Program-made: the position numbers and the translations under genes | Source: Bacillus amyloliquefaciens DSM 7 = ATCC 23350 | GTDB taxonomy: Bacteria > Bacillota > Bacilli > Bacillales > Bacillaceae | Length of the DNA stretch: 64,000 nt | NCBI RefSeq assembly: GCF_000196735.1 | Contig: NC_014551.1 | Coordinates: 1,731,001 to 1,795,000, forward strand | Direction of reading: 5' to 3' | The notes under the pieces: model-generated | Databases searched by the model: none | Told to the model about the DNA's origin: nothing | What the model saw: only the letters and a program-made list of their open reading frames with translations | Shown here: in pieces, positions 30,401 through 38,314 of the stretch | Layout of the letters: each line of letters opens with the position of its first letter | How positions within the stretch are numbered: position 1 is the first letter of the stretch

Positions 30401-30559
30401 GCCATGCTGCCGTCAGGCGTTCTTTCCCTTTTGCAGATCGCAACCGTGGTATTAACCGGCCTTCTCATGTACGCAATTGTTGTCCTTCCGTTTTTTGTAC
30501 CGGTCATGGTGAAAATATTCGGAAGAGCCAACTGGTGGCCTTTCAATTTGAAAAAATAA
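27440..30559 (+). CDS. MMPL/RND-family transporter with large extracytoplasmic coiled-coil domain
   Basis: 1039 residues, YdgH-like architecture. One membrane helix at about 7-26, a first extracytoplasmic domain, a first MMPL membrane block (about 180-385, with GIGTDYCILLLSRFKEEL), a very long outside region (about 390-865), and a second block (about 875-1035, with GVDYSIFLMDRFNELKK). Residues ~470-790 are rich in Gln/Leu/Ser heptads and Gly-rich turns (e.g. LQEGLGKGNTGLEKITDGLG), as in YhgE/Pip proteins. MMPL proteins export lipids or drugs using the proton gradient. Translationally coupled to the MarR gene. Substrate unknown. Confidence 0.85.
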   Translation: MKKIIQARWIIAAAWIAATVIFMLTAPDMAELTREKGQISVPDGYSSSDARKLIDDMSDSDAPSSSAVIVFHEKGLMTDKKDRLQKAVSTLSEHKEALHIKTVTSYFGEKNDDIKKQLLSKDKQTMLVQLQLDTSKNNIIAIKNKIDKELKPYGVSYGITGQSLIDEDVLKSSQDGLKKTEYITVAFILIVLILVFRSVVAPFVPLLSVLISYLVSQSIVAFLVDQLDFPLSTFTQIFMVAIMFGIGTDYCILLLSRFKEELSHGADIREAIVVTYKTAGKTVLYSGGAVLIGFACIGFATFKLYQSAAAVAVGVAVLLLALMTIVPFFMAVLGKRLFWPVRGDISHPQSKAWETAGTFSFKRPLISLAIVAVFTVPPILLYKGALSYNSLDEIGDKYESVRAFNTISDAFGPGELLPATVVIKNDEALNTEKHLIDIEKISRELEKTEGVKTVRSATRPTGNGLNQLFVTNQAKQLQEGLGKGNTGLEKITDGLGNAAKSLADSQPQIEESGKSVNQLIDGTLSLKSGLSDIGENLNKLQAGVNKNKAGVAQMRKQIEEQKQMLSAQLSQSSGLASETQNALKLVKTLLPMKNEASRQLADLNKQLDRLPFAKLEASVPAVKTDPSYQEIKSAFTSVQSAVSKANADAEAFSKQVDSQKDNLQQAEKQFARLSAAQQKIDTQINAMINGLTRIENGLQQVSDGQGALAGQMPRLESAAGQLAEGQKKMQSGLGDFSSQLSDLSSGLNDSVKGLKKVSSGMMGANDYLGELHKASDKEMAGWFVPQDALKSSDFKSVFNTYMSEDRKTTELTVVLDNNPYSNTAIQDIQAIKASVKRVIPNTDLKNASFGVSGVSSMNADLKEVSDSDFKRTAMFMLAGIFLILIVMLRSLIMPVYLVASLVLTYFASIGVTEYIFTHFFGYPGVNWAVPFFGFVILMALGVDYSIFLMDRFNELKKEGTEAAMISSMKNMGSVIISAAIILAGTFAAMLPSGVLSLLQIATVVLTGLLMYAIVVLPFFVPVMVKIFGRANWWPFNLKK

Positions 30560-30568
30560 CGTACAATG

Positions 30569-30599
30569 CCTCTGCCTGGTTTTCGGGCAGAGGTTTTTT
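30569..30599 (+). terminator. Terminator after the MarR-MMPL operon
   Basis: CCTCTGCC pairs with GGCAGAGG, then TTTTTT. Confidence 0.88.
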
Positions 30600-30711
30600 G
30601 TTTCCTTATAAATCCTCCAGTTGATATAATTACATCTGCGCACTCTTTTTTGCGAATGCTGAAATTTGGTCATAATACATAATATGAAAGAATGAACGAA
30701 GGAGGTTTCAC

Positions 30712-31992
30712 ATGACTTACGTAAATGAAATGAAGTCAAAACACGGCGGAATCACCGCCCACATCGTAAAGACTGAAAAATTTAAAACCGTTTCACTGAC
30801 GTTTAAAATGCTGGCTCCTTTAACGAAAGAGCTTGTAACAAAAAGGGCGCTGTTTCCGCATGTGCTTCTCCGCGGGACAGAAAGCCGGCCGAAAACGGCT
30901 GATTTGCGTTCTTATTTTGATGAACTGTACGGCACATCCGTTTCCGCTGATTTGACAAAAAAGGGAGAACGTCATGTTATTACGTTCCGGCTTGAGATTC
31001 CCAATGAAAAGTATCTGAAGGACCGCACACCGTTATTGGAAAAAGGTCTTCAGCTTTTATCAGAGCTTGTCTTTTCGCCTGCTTTGGAAAACGGCGCCTT
31101 CCTGCCCCTTTATGTCACGCAGGAAAAACGGACCCTGAAACAGCGGATTCAAGCCGTATATGACGATAAGATGAGATATTCTAATCTTCGTCTCGTTCAG
31201 GAAATGTGCAAAAGCGAACCATATGCCCTTCACGTCAACGGTGAGTTCGATGATGTTGAACACATTACTCCGGAAGACCTGTATGAAGCCTATCAAAAAG
31301 CCATACGCGAAGATCAGCTGGACCTGTATGTCATCGGCGACGTTGACACAGATCAGGTGAAAACAGCCGTTGATACGTATTTTAAAACGGACGAACGGGC
31401 GCAGCAGCCTTTAGAAAGAAGCATGGCGAATGAACAGCCTGATCCGAAGGAAGTTATTGATGAAGAGGACGTCAAACAGGGCAAGCTGAATATCGGATTC
31501 CGGACCAATACGACATACACAGACCCGGACTATCCTGCATTGCAAGTGTTTAACGGGCTCTTTGGAGGTTTCTCTCATTCAAAACTGTTTATGAATGTCC
31601 GTGAAAAAGCGAGTCTCGCATATTATGCAGCCTCAAGGGTGGAAAGCTTCAAAGGGCTCTTGATGGTCATGTCGGGTATTGAAGTGAAAAATTACAAGCA
31701 GGCCGTCACCATTATTGAAGAACAGTTTCAGGCGATGCAGAACGGTGACTTTTCAGAAGACGATATCGCCCAGACAAAAGCCGTTATTAAAAACCAAGTA
31801 TTAGAAACGATCGATACGGCATACGGCTTAGCGGAATTTCTGTACCAGCAGGCCTCAGCCCAAGTGGAGATACCGATCGAAACATTCCTTGACAATATTG
31901 AGAAAGTGACAAAAGAGGACATTGTCAATGTCGGAAAGAACATTAAGCTGGATACGACTTATTTCTTAAAAGGGACGGGGGGAGCATCTTGA
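30712..31992 (+). CDS. ymfF: M16 peptidase-like protein YmfF, non-catalytic
   Basis: 426 residues with the two-domain M16 fold (second domain GFRTNTTYTDPDYPALQVFNGLFGGFSHSKLFMNVREKASLAYYA). The zinc motif HxxEH expected near residue 50 is absent; the place reads FPHVLLRGTES. It is therefore likely the inactive half of a heterodimer with YmfH, as seen for other paired M16 proteins. ATG start with GAAGGAGG upstream. Its stop TGA overlaps the TTG start of ymfH by 4 bases, which fits equal production of two partners. Confidence 0.88.
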   Translation: MTYVNEMKSKHGGITAHIVKTEKFKTVSLTFKMLAPLTKELVTKRALFPHVLLRGTESRPKTADLRSYFDELYGTSVSADLTKKGERHVITFRLEIPNEKYLKDRTPLLEKGLQLLSELVFSPALENGAFLPLYVTQEKRTLKQRIQAVYDDKMRYSNLRLVQEMCKSEPYALHVNGEFDDVEHITPEDLYEAYQKAIREDQLDLYVIGDVDTDQVKTAVDTYFKTDERAQQPLERSMANEQPDPKEVIDEEDVKQGKLNIGFRTNTTYTDPDYPALQVFNGLFGGFSHSKLFMNVREKASLAYYAASRVESFKGLLMVMSGIEVKNYKQAVTIIEEQFQAMQNGDFSEDDIAQTKAVIKNQVLETIDTAYGLAEFLYQQASAQVEIPIETFLDNIEKVTKEDIVNVGKNIKLDTTYFLKGTGGAS

Positions 31993-33275
31993 CTAAACCG
32001 ATAAACTTCGAACAGCTTCAAGAAACGCTGTATCATGAAAAAATGGCAAACGGCCTTGATGTCTATGTGCTGCCGAAACAGGGCTTTAATAAAACATACG
32101 CCGTGTTTACGACAAAGTACGGTTCCATTGACAATCAATTCGTTCCTTTAAAAAAGGAAGAAATGGTTCACGTCCCTGACGGAATCGCGCATTTTCTTGA
32201 GCATAAACTGTTTGAAAAAGCGGACGGCGACGTGTTTCAGGACTTCAGCAAGCAGGGGGCATCGGCAAATGCCTTTACGTCATTTACACGAACCGCTTAT
32301 CTGTTCTCCAGTACCTCAAATGTAGAGCAAAACCTGGAAACGCTCGTGGATTTTGTCCAGGACCCGTATTTCACGGAAAAATCAGTGGAAAAAGAAAAAG
32401 GCATCATCGGCCAAGAAATTAACATGTATGATGATAATCCGGATTGGCGGCTGTTTTTCGGCCTCATCGAAAATATGTATAAAGACCACCCTGTGAAAAT
32501 TGACATTGCCGGAACGGTGGAAAGCATCTCTCATATTACGAAAGATCTTCTGTATGAGTGCTACGAAACGTTTTATCATCCGAGCAATATGCTGCTCTTT
32601 ATCGTCGGCCCTGTAGATCCTGAAGCGATCATCAGCCAGGTGCGGAAAAACCAGGAGAAAAAGCCGTTTACAGATCAGCCTGAAATCAAACGTGAAGAAG
32701 TTCGGGAGCAGGAAGCGGTTTTCCGCCGGGAGCAGGAATTAAAAATGAACGTCCAAGGCTCAAAATGTCTGGTTGGCCTAAAGGCGAAAGACCCATATAA
32801 AACGGGACGGGAGCTATTGAAGCACGAGCTCAGCATGAACCTCATGCTTGAGTGTCTTTTCGGAAAAAGCTCACCGCATTACGGCGACCTATACGACAAA
32901 GGCTACATTGATGAAACCTTCAGCTTTGATTATACGGCTGAATACGGATTCGGTTTTGCCTCTGTCGGAGGAGATACACCGGAGCCGGATAAGCTCGCTG
33001 ACGAATTAAAACAGATGCTGCTTGATGCAGGATCTGCCGTGACCGAGGAAAAACTTGACCTGGCGAGAAAAAAGAAGATCGGGTCATTTTTAAAAGCGCT
33101 GAATTCGCCTGAATATATCGCCAACCAATTCACACGCTACGCCTTTTTAGACATGAGTCTGTTTGATGTCGTAACCGTATTGGAGCAGATTACGCCGGAA
33201 GACGTGGAGCGGGTCATCAAAGAAGAAATATCAGAAGACAGGCTGACAGTCTGCAAAGTCGTGCCGAAATCATAA
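31989..33275 (+). CDS. ymfH: M16-family zinc peptidase YmfH
   Basis: 428 residues. The zinc motif is intact: HFLEHKLFEK near residue 60, followed by the GASANAFTSFTRTAYLFSS segment and the distant glutamate in EKEKGIIGQEINMYDD. Start is TTG at 31989, inside the ymfF stop; a GGGGGGAG stretch just upstream is the binding site. Predicted active partner of YmfF. In B. subtilis this locus has been connected with peptide processing, but no substrate is assigned here. Confidence 0.9.
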   Translation: MTKPINFEQLQETLYHEKMANGLDVYVLPKQGFNKTYAVFTTKYGSIDNQFVPLKKEEMVHVPDGIAHFLEHKLFEKADGDVFQDFSKQGASANAFTSFTRTAYLFSSTSNVEQNLETLVDFVQDPYFTEKSVEKEKGIIGQEINMYDDNPDWRLFFGLIENMYKDHPVKIDIAGTVESISHITKDLLYECYETFYHPSNMLLFIVGPVDPEAIISQVRKNQEKKPFTDQPEIKREEVREQEAVFRREQELKMNVQGSKCLVGLKAKDPYKTGRELLKHELSMNLMLECLFGKSSPHYGDLYDKGYIDETFSFDYTAEYGFGFASVGGDTPEPDKLADELKQMLLDAGSAVTEEKLDLARKKKIGSFLKALNSPEYIANQFTRYAFLDMSLFDVVTVLEQITPEDVERVIKEEISEDRLTVCKVVPKS

Positions 33276-33276
33276 C

Positions 33277-33309
33277 AAAACATCCCTCGCGCCCTGAGGG
33301 ATGTTTTTC
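33277..33309 (+). terminator. Terminator after ymfH
   Basis: Perfect 12-bp stem AAAACATCCCTC / GAGGGATGTTTT with a 7-base loop and T tract. Confidence 0.85.
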
Positions 33310-33333
33310 TGGGGAAAGAAGGAATGTTGATTG

Positions 33334-34062
33334 ATGAAACAGACAGCGCTTGTAACCGGAGCAAGCGGCGGAATCGGACAAAGTATAAGCGAAGTCCTCG
33401 CAAAAAACGGATATGACGTACTTTTGCATTATCATTCTAATAAAGAAGCAGCAGCCGGGCTTGCGGAAAGACTGAGCGCATCATTCGGAGTAAAAGCTTC
33501 CGTTATTCAGGCGGATCTGTCCTCACCAGACGGCGCGAAAACACTCAGCCGCTCCGTCAAACAGCCTGTGGACGCTCTGATATTAAACAGCGGCAAAAGT
33601 CATTTCGGCCTGATTACGGACGTTACGGATGACACGGCGCGGGAGATGGTTCAGCTGCATGTGACGAGCCCCTTTCTTCTGGCGCGTAATCTGGTGCCCG
33701 GCATGATCCGGAAAAAAAGCGGGGGCATCGTCGCGATCGGCTCCGTCTGGGGTGAAACAGGCGCGTCGTGCGAAGTATTATACAGCATGGTTAAAGGAGC
33801 GCAACATTCGTTCGTCAAAGCGCTTGCCAAGGAGCTTGCTCCGAGCGGCGTCCGGGTGAATGCAGTCTCACCGGGCGCCGTTGATACGAATATGCTTGAT
33901 CAGTTCACGTCTGATGAAAAAGAAGCATTAGCAGAGGAAATTCCCGCGGGCAGGCTGGCAAGGCCGGAGGAAATCGCCGAAGCGGCGGCCTTTTTATTGT
34001 CGGACAAGGCCTCTTATATTACGGGGCATATATTATCCGTAAACGGCGGCTGGCACTGCTGA
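33334..34062 (+). CDS. ymfI: Short-chain dehydrogenase YmfI
   Basis: 242 residues, classical SDR fold, similar to 3-oxoacyl-ACP reductases. The NAD(P) motif TGASGGIGQSI is at 8-18, LNSGKS replaces the usual NNAG, the serine is in IGSVWGE and the Tyr-Lys pair is in YSMVKGAQ. The RVNAVSPGAVDTNM and ITGHILSVNGG segments are standard. ATG 33334 gives MKQTALVTG; a TTG at 33331 directly before it is the only alternative nearby. Substrate unknown. Confidence 0.9.
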   Translation: MKQTALVTGASGGIGQSISEVLAKNGYDVLLHYHSNKEAAAGLAERLSASFGVKASVIQADLSSPDGAKTLSRSVKQPVDALILNSGKSHFGLITDVTDDTAREMVQLHVTSPFLLARNLVPGMIRKKSGGIVAIGSVWGETGASCEVLYSMVKGAQHSFVKALAKELAPSGVRVNAVSPGAVDTNMLDQFTSDEKEALAEEIPAGRLARPEEIAEAAAFLLSDKASYITGHILSVNGGWHC

Positions 34063-34072
34063 AAAAAATGTA

Positions 34073-34102
34073 TGTATAGTTTACATCTGCACGGACAAAA
34101 TA
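34073..34102 (+). promoter_or_regulatory. Candidate forespore (SigG/SigF) promoter of ymfJ
   Basis: TGTATA (34073-34078), 17 bases, CAAAATA (34096-34102); compare the SigG pattern TGNATA-N17/18-CANNNTA. The match is partial. Confidence 0.4.
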
Positions 34103-34137
34103 ATTTTGTAACAACAGATGAAATGGAGGAAGCCAAC

Positions 34138-34395
34138 ATGTCAGTATTAGAAAACTGGGATAATTGGAAGAATTTCCTTGGCGACAGATTGAACTATGCA
34201 CAGGAAAAAGGGATGAGTGATGAAACGATCACTGACCTCGCTACAGAAATCGGCGGTTACCTTGCAAACGAAGTCGACTCGAAAAACCATCAGGAAAAAG
34301 TGCTTGCTGATCTTTGGAGCGTTGCTTCTGAAGATGAACAGCGCGCCATCGCAAATATGATGGTGAAGCTTGTTGAAAATAACAGCACTCATTAA
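34138..34395 (+). CDS. ymfJ: DUF3243 protein YmfJ
   Basis: 85 residues, DUF3243, mostly helical (LENWDNWKNFLGDRLNYAQEKG, then WSVASEDEQRAIANMMVKLVE). Function unknown. ATG 34138 with TGGAGGAAG upstream is the start; the frame is open 22 codons further up but includes the putative promoter. A monocistronic unit between a weak sporulation-type promoter and a terminator. Confidence 0.85.
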   Translation: MSVLENWDNWKNFLGDRLNYAQEKGMSDETITDLATEIGGYLANEVDSKNHQEKVLADLWSVASEDEQRAIANMMVKLVENNSTH

Positions 34396-34420
34396 GAGGG
34401 GGGATTTCTCCTCTCTTTTT
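34394..34420 (+). terminator. Terminator after ymfJ
   Basis: AGAGGGGGGA pairs with TCTCCTCTCT (two G-T pairs), then T7. It starts at the stop codon. Confidence 0.7.
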
Positions 34421-34522
34421 TTATGTTTTCCTCTATAGAGCAACATTCTTCTTTCTAATTAGAGAAAAATGTTTTATGATAAAGGAAGGTAAAAATTTGC
34501 CACAATGGAGGGGGTATATCAT

Positions 34523-35314
34523 TTGGCAAAGCTCGAATGGTATTTTGAATATGAAATTCAAGTGAACCGCCCCGGCCTGCTCGGGGATATTTCATCTCTT
34601 CTCGGGATGCTGTCAATTAATATTGTCACAATTAACGGTGTCGACCTTTCCAGAAGGGGAATGCTGCTCAGATGCCGGCATATAGATCAAATTAAACGAC
34701 TGGAATCAATTTTAAAAACAATGGAGACCATTAAAGTAACGAAGCTGAGAGAACCGAGGCTTCGCGACCGTCTCGCAGTCCGCCACGGAAGATACATTCA
34801 GCGTGATGCCGATGACAAAAAAACCTTCCGTTTTGAAAGGGACGAGCTTGGTCTTTTGGTTGACTTTATGGCCGAGCTGTTTAAAAAAGAAGGACACAAA
34901 CTGATCGGAATCCGGGGAATGCCGCGGGTCGGAAAAACGGAGTCCATCGTTGCGTCAAGCGTCTGTGCCAGCAAAAGATGGCTTTTCGTATCATCAACGC
35001 TGTTAAAACAAACGATCCGGAGCCAGCTGGTTGCTGATGAATACAGCACGGAAAACGTGTTTATCCTCGATGGCATCGTTTCGACAAGACGCGGATCTGA
35101 GCGCCATCTTCAGCTCGTCAGTGAAATTATGAGGCTTCCGGCGACAAAGGTCGTGGAGCACCCCGATATTTTTGTGCAGAATACGGAGTATACGCTCGAT
35201 GATTTCGATTATATTATCGAACTCAGAAATGATCCTGATGAAGTCATTACATATGAACATGCAGAAGAACCGCAAATGTTTGATCAGGCCGGTTTTTCAA
35301 GCTTTGATTTTTAA
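34523..35314 (+). CDS. ymfK: DUF3388 protein YmfK with ACT-like and P-loop segments
   Basis: 263 residues, function unknown. Residues about 8-75 look like an ACT domain (YEIQVNRPGLLGDISSLLGML, then VTINGVDLSRRGMLLRC). In the C-terminal part GMPRVGKTE near residue 136 matches a Walker A motif (GxxxxGKT), followed by a strand WLFVSSTLLKQTIR and an acidic segment that could be Walker B (VFILDGIVS). An amino-acid-sensing ATPase would fit (inference). Start TTG 34523 with GGAGGGGG upstream; ATG 34505 lies ahead of that site. Precedes ymfM by 18 bases. Confidence 0.85.
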   Translation: MAKLEWYFEYEIQVNRPGLLGDISSLLGMLSINIVTINGVDLSRRGMLLRCRHIDQIKRLESILKTMETIKVTKLREPRLRDRLAVRHGRYIQRDADDKKTFRFERDELGLLVDFMAELFKKEGHKLIGIRGMPRVGKTESIVASSVCASKRWLFVSSTLLKQTIRSQLVADEYSTENVFILDGIVSTRRGSERHLQLVSEIMRLPATKVVEHPDIFVQNTEYTLDDFDYIIELRNDPDEVITYEHAEEPQMFDQAGFSSFDF

Positions 35315-35332
35315 TATTGGAAGGTGTTTGTT

Positions 35333-36220
35333 GTGACAGAATTAGCAATCCGGCTTAAAGAAGCCAGAGAGGAAAAAGGGATGTCATTGGATGAACTCCA
35401 GGCGGCGACCAAAATTCAGAAAAGATACTTAACCGCTCTGGAAGAAGGCTCTTATGACGTCATTCCCGGCAATTTTTATGTACGGGCGTTTATCAAGCAA
35501 TACGCTGAGGCTGTCGGGCTTGATTCAGACCAATTATTTGAAGAATATAAAAAAGACATCCCTAACACGTATCATGACGATGTGTCGGAAAAAATCTCCG
35601 GCCTCGCCATGCAAAGGGAACTGCCTAAGTCCGCTTCAAAGGCGGCAGAATGGCTTCCGACCGTCCTTATTGTCATCGGTGTCATTATCGTCATTGCGAT
35701 CGTGTATGCGATTATTCAGCTCGGAATGAGCAAGTCCGGGCAGACAGACGGGGATAAGGCCGCCACCCAAAGCGAGAGCAAGTATGAGATTCCTAAGGAT
35801 TCCGCGCTGAAAAATGACGGCAATACAAATGACACGCAAACTGACAGCAAAAAGGACACAAAAGAGCCAGAGCAGAAAAAGAAAGAAAAAAGCAGTGAAA
35901 AAACAGAGATCAAAGCGGCCGGAACGGAAGGATCCGCTTCTTCATACGACGTTTCCGGGGCTGATAAGTACAAGCTTGAACTGATTGCTTCAGATAACGC
36001 ATGGATACGCGTCCGTGATGACAGCGGCGGTTCTTTAAAAGAAGGAACGCTGCAAAAAGGTGAAACCTATAAAAAAGACATCACGGATCAAAAGCAGATT
36101 GAAATACGCACGGGCTATGCCCCTAACCTGAAAATTAAAATCAACGGAGAGGTTCTGTCTTATGAACTCAATCCGCATGATGTGATGGCGCAGACAATCA
36201 CAATCAAGATGAAAAAATAA
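35333..36220 (+). CDS. ymfM: RodZ-like membrane protein YmfM
   Basis: 295 residues. N-terminal helix-turn-helix (about 1-70, LKEAREEKGMSLDELQAATKIQKRYLTALEEG), one membrane segment at about 107-130 (LPTVLIVIGVIIVIAIVYAI), a Lys/Glu/Ser-rich linker, and a C-terminal beta domain (DUF4115). RodZ links the MreB cytoskeleton with the cell-wall elongation machinery. Start GTG 35333 with GGAAGGTG upstream; GTG 35324 is inside that site. Cotranscribed with ymfK, with its own terminator before pgsA. Confidence 0.9.
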   Translation: MTELAIRLKEAREEKGMSLDELQAATKIQKRYLTALEEGSYDVIPGNFYVRAFIKQYAEAVGLDSDQLFEEYKKDIPNTYHDDVSEKISGLAMQRELPKSASKAAEWLPTVLIVIGVIIVIAIVYAIIQLGMSKSGQTDGDKAATQSESKYEIPKDSALKNDGNTNDTQTDSKKDTKEPEQKKKEKSSEKTEIKAAGTEGSASSYDVSGADKYKLELIASDNAWIRVRDDSGGSLKEGTLQKGETYKKDITDQKQIEIRTGYAPNLKIKINGEVLSYELNPHDVMAQTITIKMKK

Positions 36221-36225
36221 AAGGG

Positions 36226-36262
36226 GAAAAAGTCATCTGAACGATTAAGATGACTTTTTCTT
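36226..36262 (+). terminator. Terminator between ymfM and pgsA
   Basis: Perfect 13-bp stem GAAAAAGTCATCT / AGATGACTTTTTC with a 9-base loop. pgsA starts 32 bases later without an obvious promoter, so readthrough must be expected. Confidence 0.75.
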
Positions 36263-36293
36263 CACGTCCGAGTACATATATTGGAGGGGCTTT

Positions 36294-36875
36294 ATGTTTA
36301 ACTTACCGAATAAAATCACACTGGCAAGAATCGCTTTAATTCCTGTATTTATGATTATCATGCTTGTTCCTTTTCAATGGGGCAGCCTTCATATAGGAGA
36401 TGAATCGATTCCGGTCGCACATCTTGCGGGAGCTGTTTTGTTTATTATTGCATCAACGACTGACTGGGTGGATGGCTACTACGCCAGAAAGCTGAACCTC
36501 GTGACAAACTTCGGAAAATTTTTAGATCCGCTGGCTGACAAACTGCTGGTGTCCGCGGCATTAATTACGCTTGTGCAGTTTGACCTTGCGCCGGCGTGGA
36601 TGGTCATCGTCATCATCAGCCGCGAATTTGCCGTAACGGGGTTAAGGCTTGTCCTGGCAGGAACGGGAGAAGTCGTAGCCGCCAATATGCTGGGGAAAAT
36701 TAAAACATGGGCCCAGATCATCGCTGTTGCCGCGCTTTTGCTTCATAATCTTCCGTTTGAGCTCGTTTCTTTCCCATTCGGCGATATCGCTTTATGGGTG
36801 GCCGTGCTCTTCACAGTCATTTCCGGCTGGGATTATTTTGCGAAGAACTGGGATGCGTTAAAAACATCTAACTGA
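36294..36875 (+). CDS. pgsA: Phosphatidylglycerophosphate synthase
   Basis: 193 residues, integral membrane enzyme making PGP from CDP-diacylglycerol and glycerol 3-phosphate, the committed step to phosphatidylglycerol. The CDP-alcohol phosphotransferase motif is complete: DGYYAR, then [10 protein letters not shown] with its two Asp residues. About five or six membrane segments. ATG start with TTGGAGGGG upstream. An essential gene; cinA follows 17 bases later. Confidence 0.96.
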   Translation: MFNLPNKITLARIALIPVFMIIMLVPFQWGSLHIGDESIPVAHLAGAVLFIIASTTDWVDGYYARKLNLVTNFGKFLDPLADKLLVSAALITLVQFDLAPAWMVIVIISREFAVTGLRLVLAGTGEVVAANMLGKIKTWAQIIAVAALLLHNLPFELVSFPFGDIALWVAVLFTVISGWDYFAKNWDALKTSN

Positions 36876-36892
36876 GAAAGAAGGACGTAAAG

Positions 36893-38143
36893 ATGGAAAT
36901 AGCAAAAAAAGCGGAAATCATTGCAGTCGGCTCAGAGCTTCTGCTCGGCCAGATCGCCAATACGAATGCGCAGTTTATCAGTAAAGAGCTGGCGGAAATC
37001 GGTGTAAATGTGTTTTATCATACCGCTGTCGGAGACAATCCGGAGCGGCTTAAGCAAGTCATCCGCATTGCGGAAGAGCGCTCAGACCTGATTATTTTTT
37101 CTGGCGGGCTCGGACCGACCAAGGACGATTTAACAAAAGAAACCATTGCAAACACTTTGGGGCGCCCGCTCGTTCTGAATGACGAAGCGTTCCGGTCGAT
37201 TGAAGAGTATTTTGCGAAAACAAAACGGACAATGTCGCCGAATAACCGCAAACAGGCACTCGTCATTGAGGGCTCAGACGTTTTGGCGAATCATTTCGGC
37301 ATGGCGCCGGGAATGCTTGCAGAGCACGGCTCAAGACTTTATATGCTGCTCCCTGGGCCGCCGAGCGAGCTGCGTCCGATGTTTGAAAATGAAGGGAAGC
37401 CGCTGCTTCTTAAAAAGCTCGGTTCAAATGAGAAGATCGTTTCAACCGTGCTGCGGTTTTTCGGAATCGGTGAATCGCAGCTTGAAGCTGACTTAGAAGA
37501 TATCATTGATGCGCAGACGAACCCGACGATTGCGCCGCTTGCTGCCGACGGCGAGGTCACGCTGCGTTTAACGGCAAAACATGCCGACGAAAAAGAAACC
37601 GAGCGGCTTTTAAAAGAAACGGAAGCCGCCATTTTGGAACGTGTCGGTGAATTTTTCTACGGATATGATGATACGTCGCTGGTGAAGGAGCTTTCAAAAG
37701 CATGCAGACAAAACGGAATCACGATTTCCTCTGCCGAAAGCTTTACCGGCGGCCTGTTTTCAGAGTGGGTGACTGATTTAAGCGGCGCTTCTCAACTATT
37801 TGCGGGGGGCGTTGTCTGCTATTCCGACAGCGTGAAACAAAATGTGCTCGGCGTGAAAGCTGAAACGCTCGCAGAAAGCGGAGCGGTCAGCAAAGAGTGC
37901 GCGAAAGAGCTTGCCGCCGGTGTAAGAAAGCTGACCGGAAGCGATATCGGCATCAGCTTTACCGGTGTTGCGGGCCCTGATCCGCAGGAAGGGCATGCCC
38001 CGGGCCTCGTCTTTATCGGTATTTCCGCTGAAGGCAAAGAAGAGGTGCACGAATTTAACTTTGCCGGCTCAAGAACCGGAGTCAGAAAGCGCGCCGCTAA
38101 ATACGGCTGCCATCTTATTTTGAAAATGCTGGATCAAAAATAA
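36893..38143 (+). CDS. cinA: Competence/damage-inducible protein CinA
   Basis: 416 residues. N-terminal molybdopterin-binding-like/ADP-ribose pyrophosphatase domain (about 1-170; [14 protein letters not shown]) and C-terminal nicotinamide-nucleotide amidase domain (about 250-410; [14 protein letters not shown] and [12 protein letters not shown]). It probably repairs damaged pyridine nucleotides. In B. subtilis it is induced with recA in competence. I saw no clear ComK site upstream. ATG start with AGAAGGA. Ends ahead of the terminator/LexA element of recA. Confidence 0.95.
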   Translation: MEIAKKAEIIAVGSELLLGQIANTNAQFISKELAEIGVNVFYHTAVGDNPERLKQVIRIAEERSDLIIFSGGLGPTKDDLTKETIANTLGRPLVLNDEAFRSIEEYFAKTKRTMSPNNRKQALVIEGSDVLANHFGMAPGMLAEHGSRLYMLLPGPPSELRPMFENEGKPLLLKKLGSNEKIVSTVLRFFGIGESQLEADLEDIIDAQTNPTIAPLAADGEVTLRLTAKHADEKETERLLKETEAAILERVGEFFYGYDDTSLVKELSKACRQNGITISSAESFTGGLFSEWVTDLSGASQLFAGGVVCYSDSVKQNVLGVKAETLAESGAVSKECAKELAAGVRKLTGSDIGISFTGVAGPDPQEGHAPGLVFIGISAEGKEEVHEFNFAGSRTGVRKRAAKYGCHLILKMLDQK

Positions 38144-38206
38144 AGTTTTAAAGAGACGTTTTCTCTGATTTTTAAGTTTTACAAGGGGAATAATGCTCTT
38201 TTTAAG

Positions 38207-38250
38207 AAAAGCGAACGCGGAAAAAATCCGAATATGCGTTCGCTTTTTTC
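38207..38250 (+). terminator. Terminator between cinA and recA
   Basis: 12-bp stem AAAAGCGAACGC (38207-38218) / GCGTTCGCTTTT (38236-38247), T tract after. The 3' arm is part of the LexA box. Confidence 0.7.
38229..38242 (+). promoter_or_regulatory. LexA (SOS) box of recA
   Basis: CGAATATGCGTTCG, close to the Bacillus LexA consensus CGAACRNRYGTTYC and, as I recall, the same as the B. subtilis recA operator. Ends 8 bp before the recA -35. Confidence 0.85.
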
Positions 38251-38279
38251 TTGGCAAATGTCAGTAAACAAGGTATAGT
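38251..38279 (+). promoter_or_regulatory. Promoter of recA
   Basis: TTGGCA (38251-38256), 17-bp spacer, TATAGT (38274-38279). Confidence 0.75.
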
Positions 38280-38314
38280 ATATGTAGTGGCAAGATAAAG
38301 GAGGAAAAAAATAA

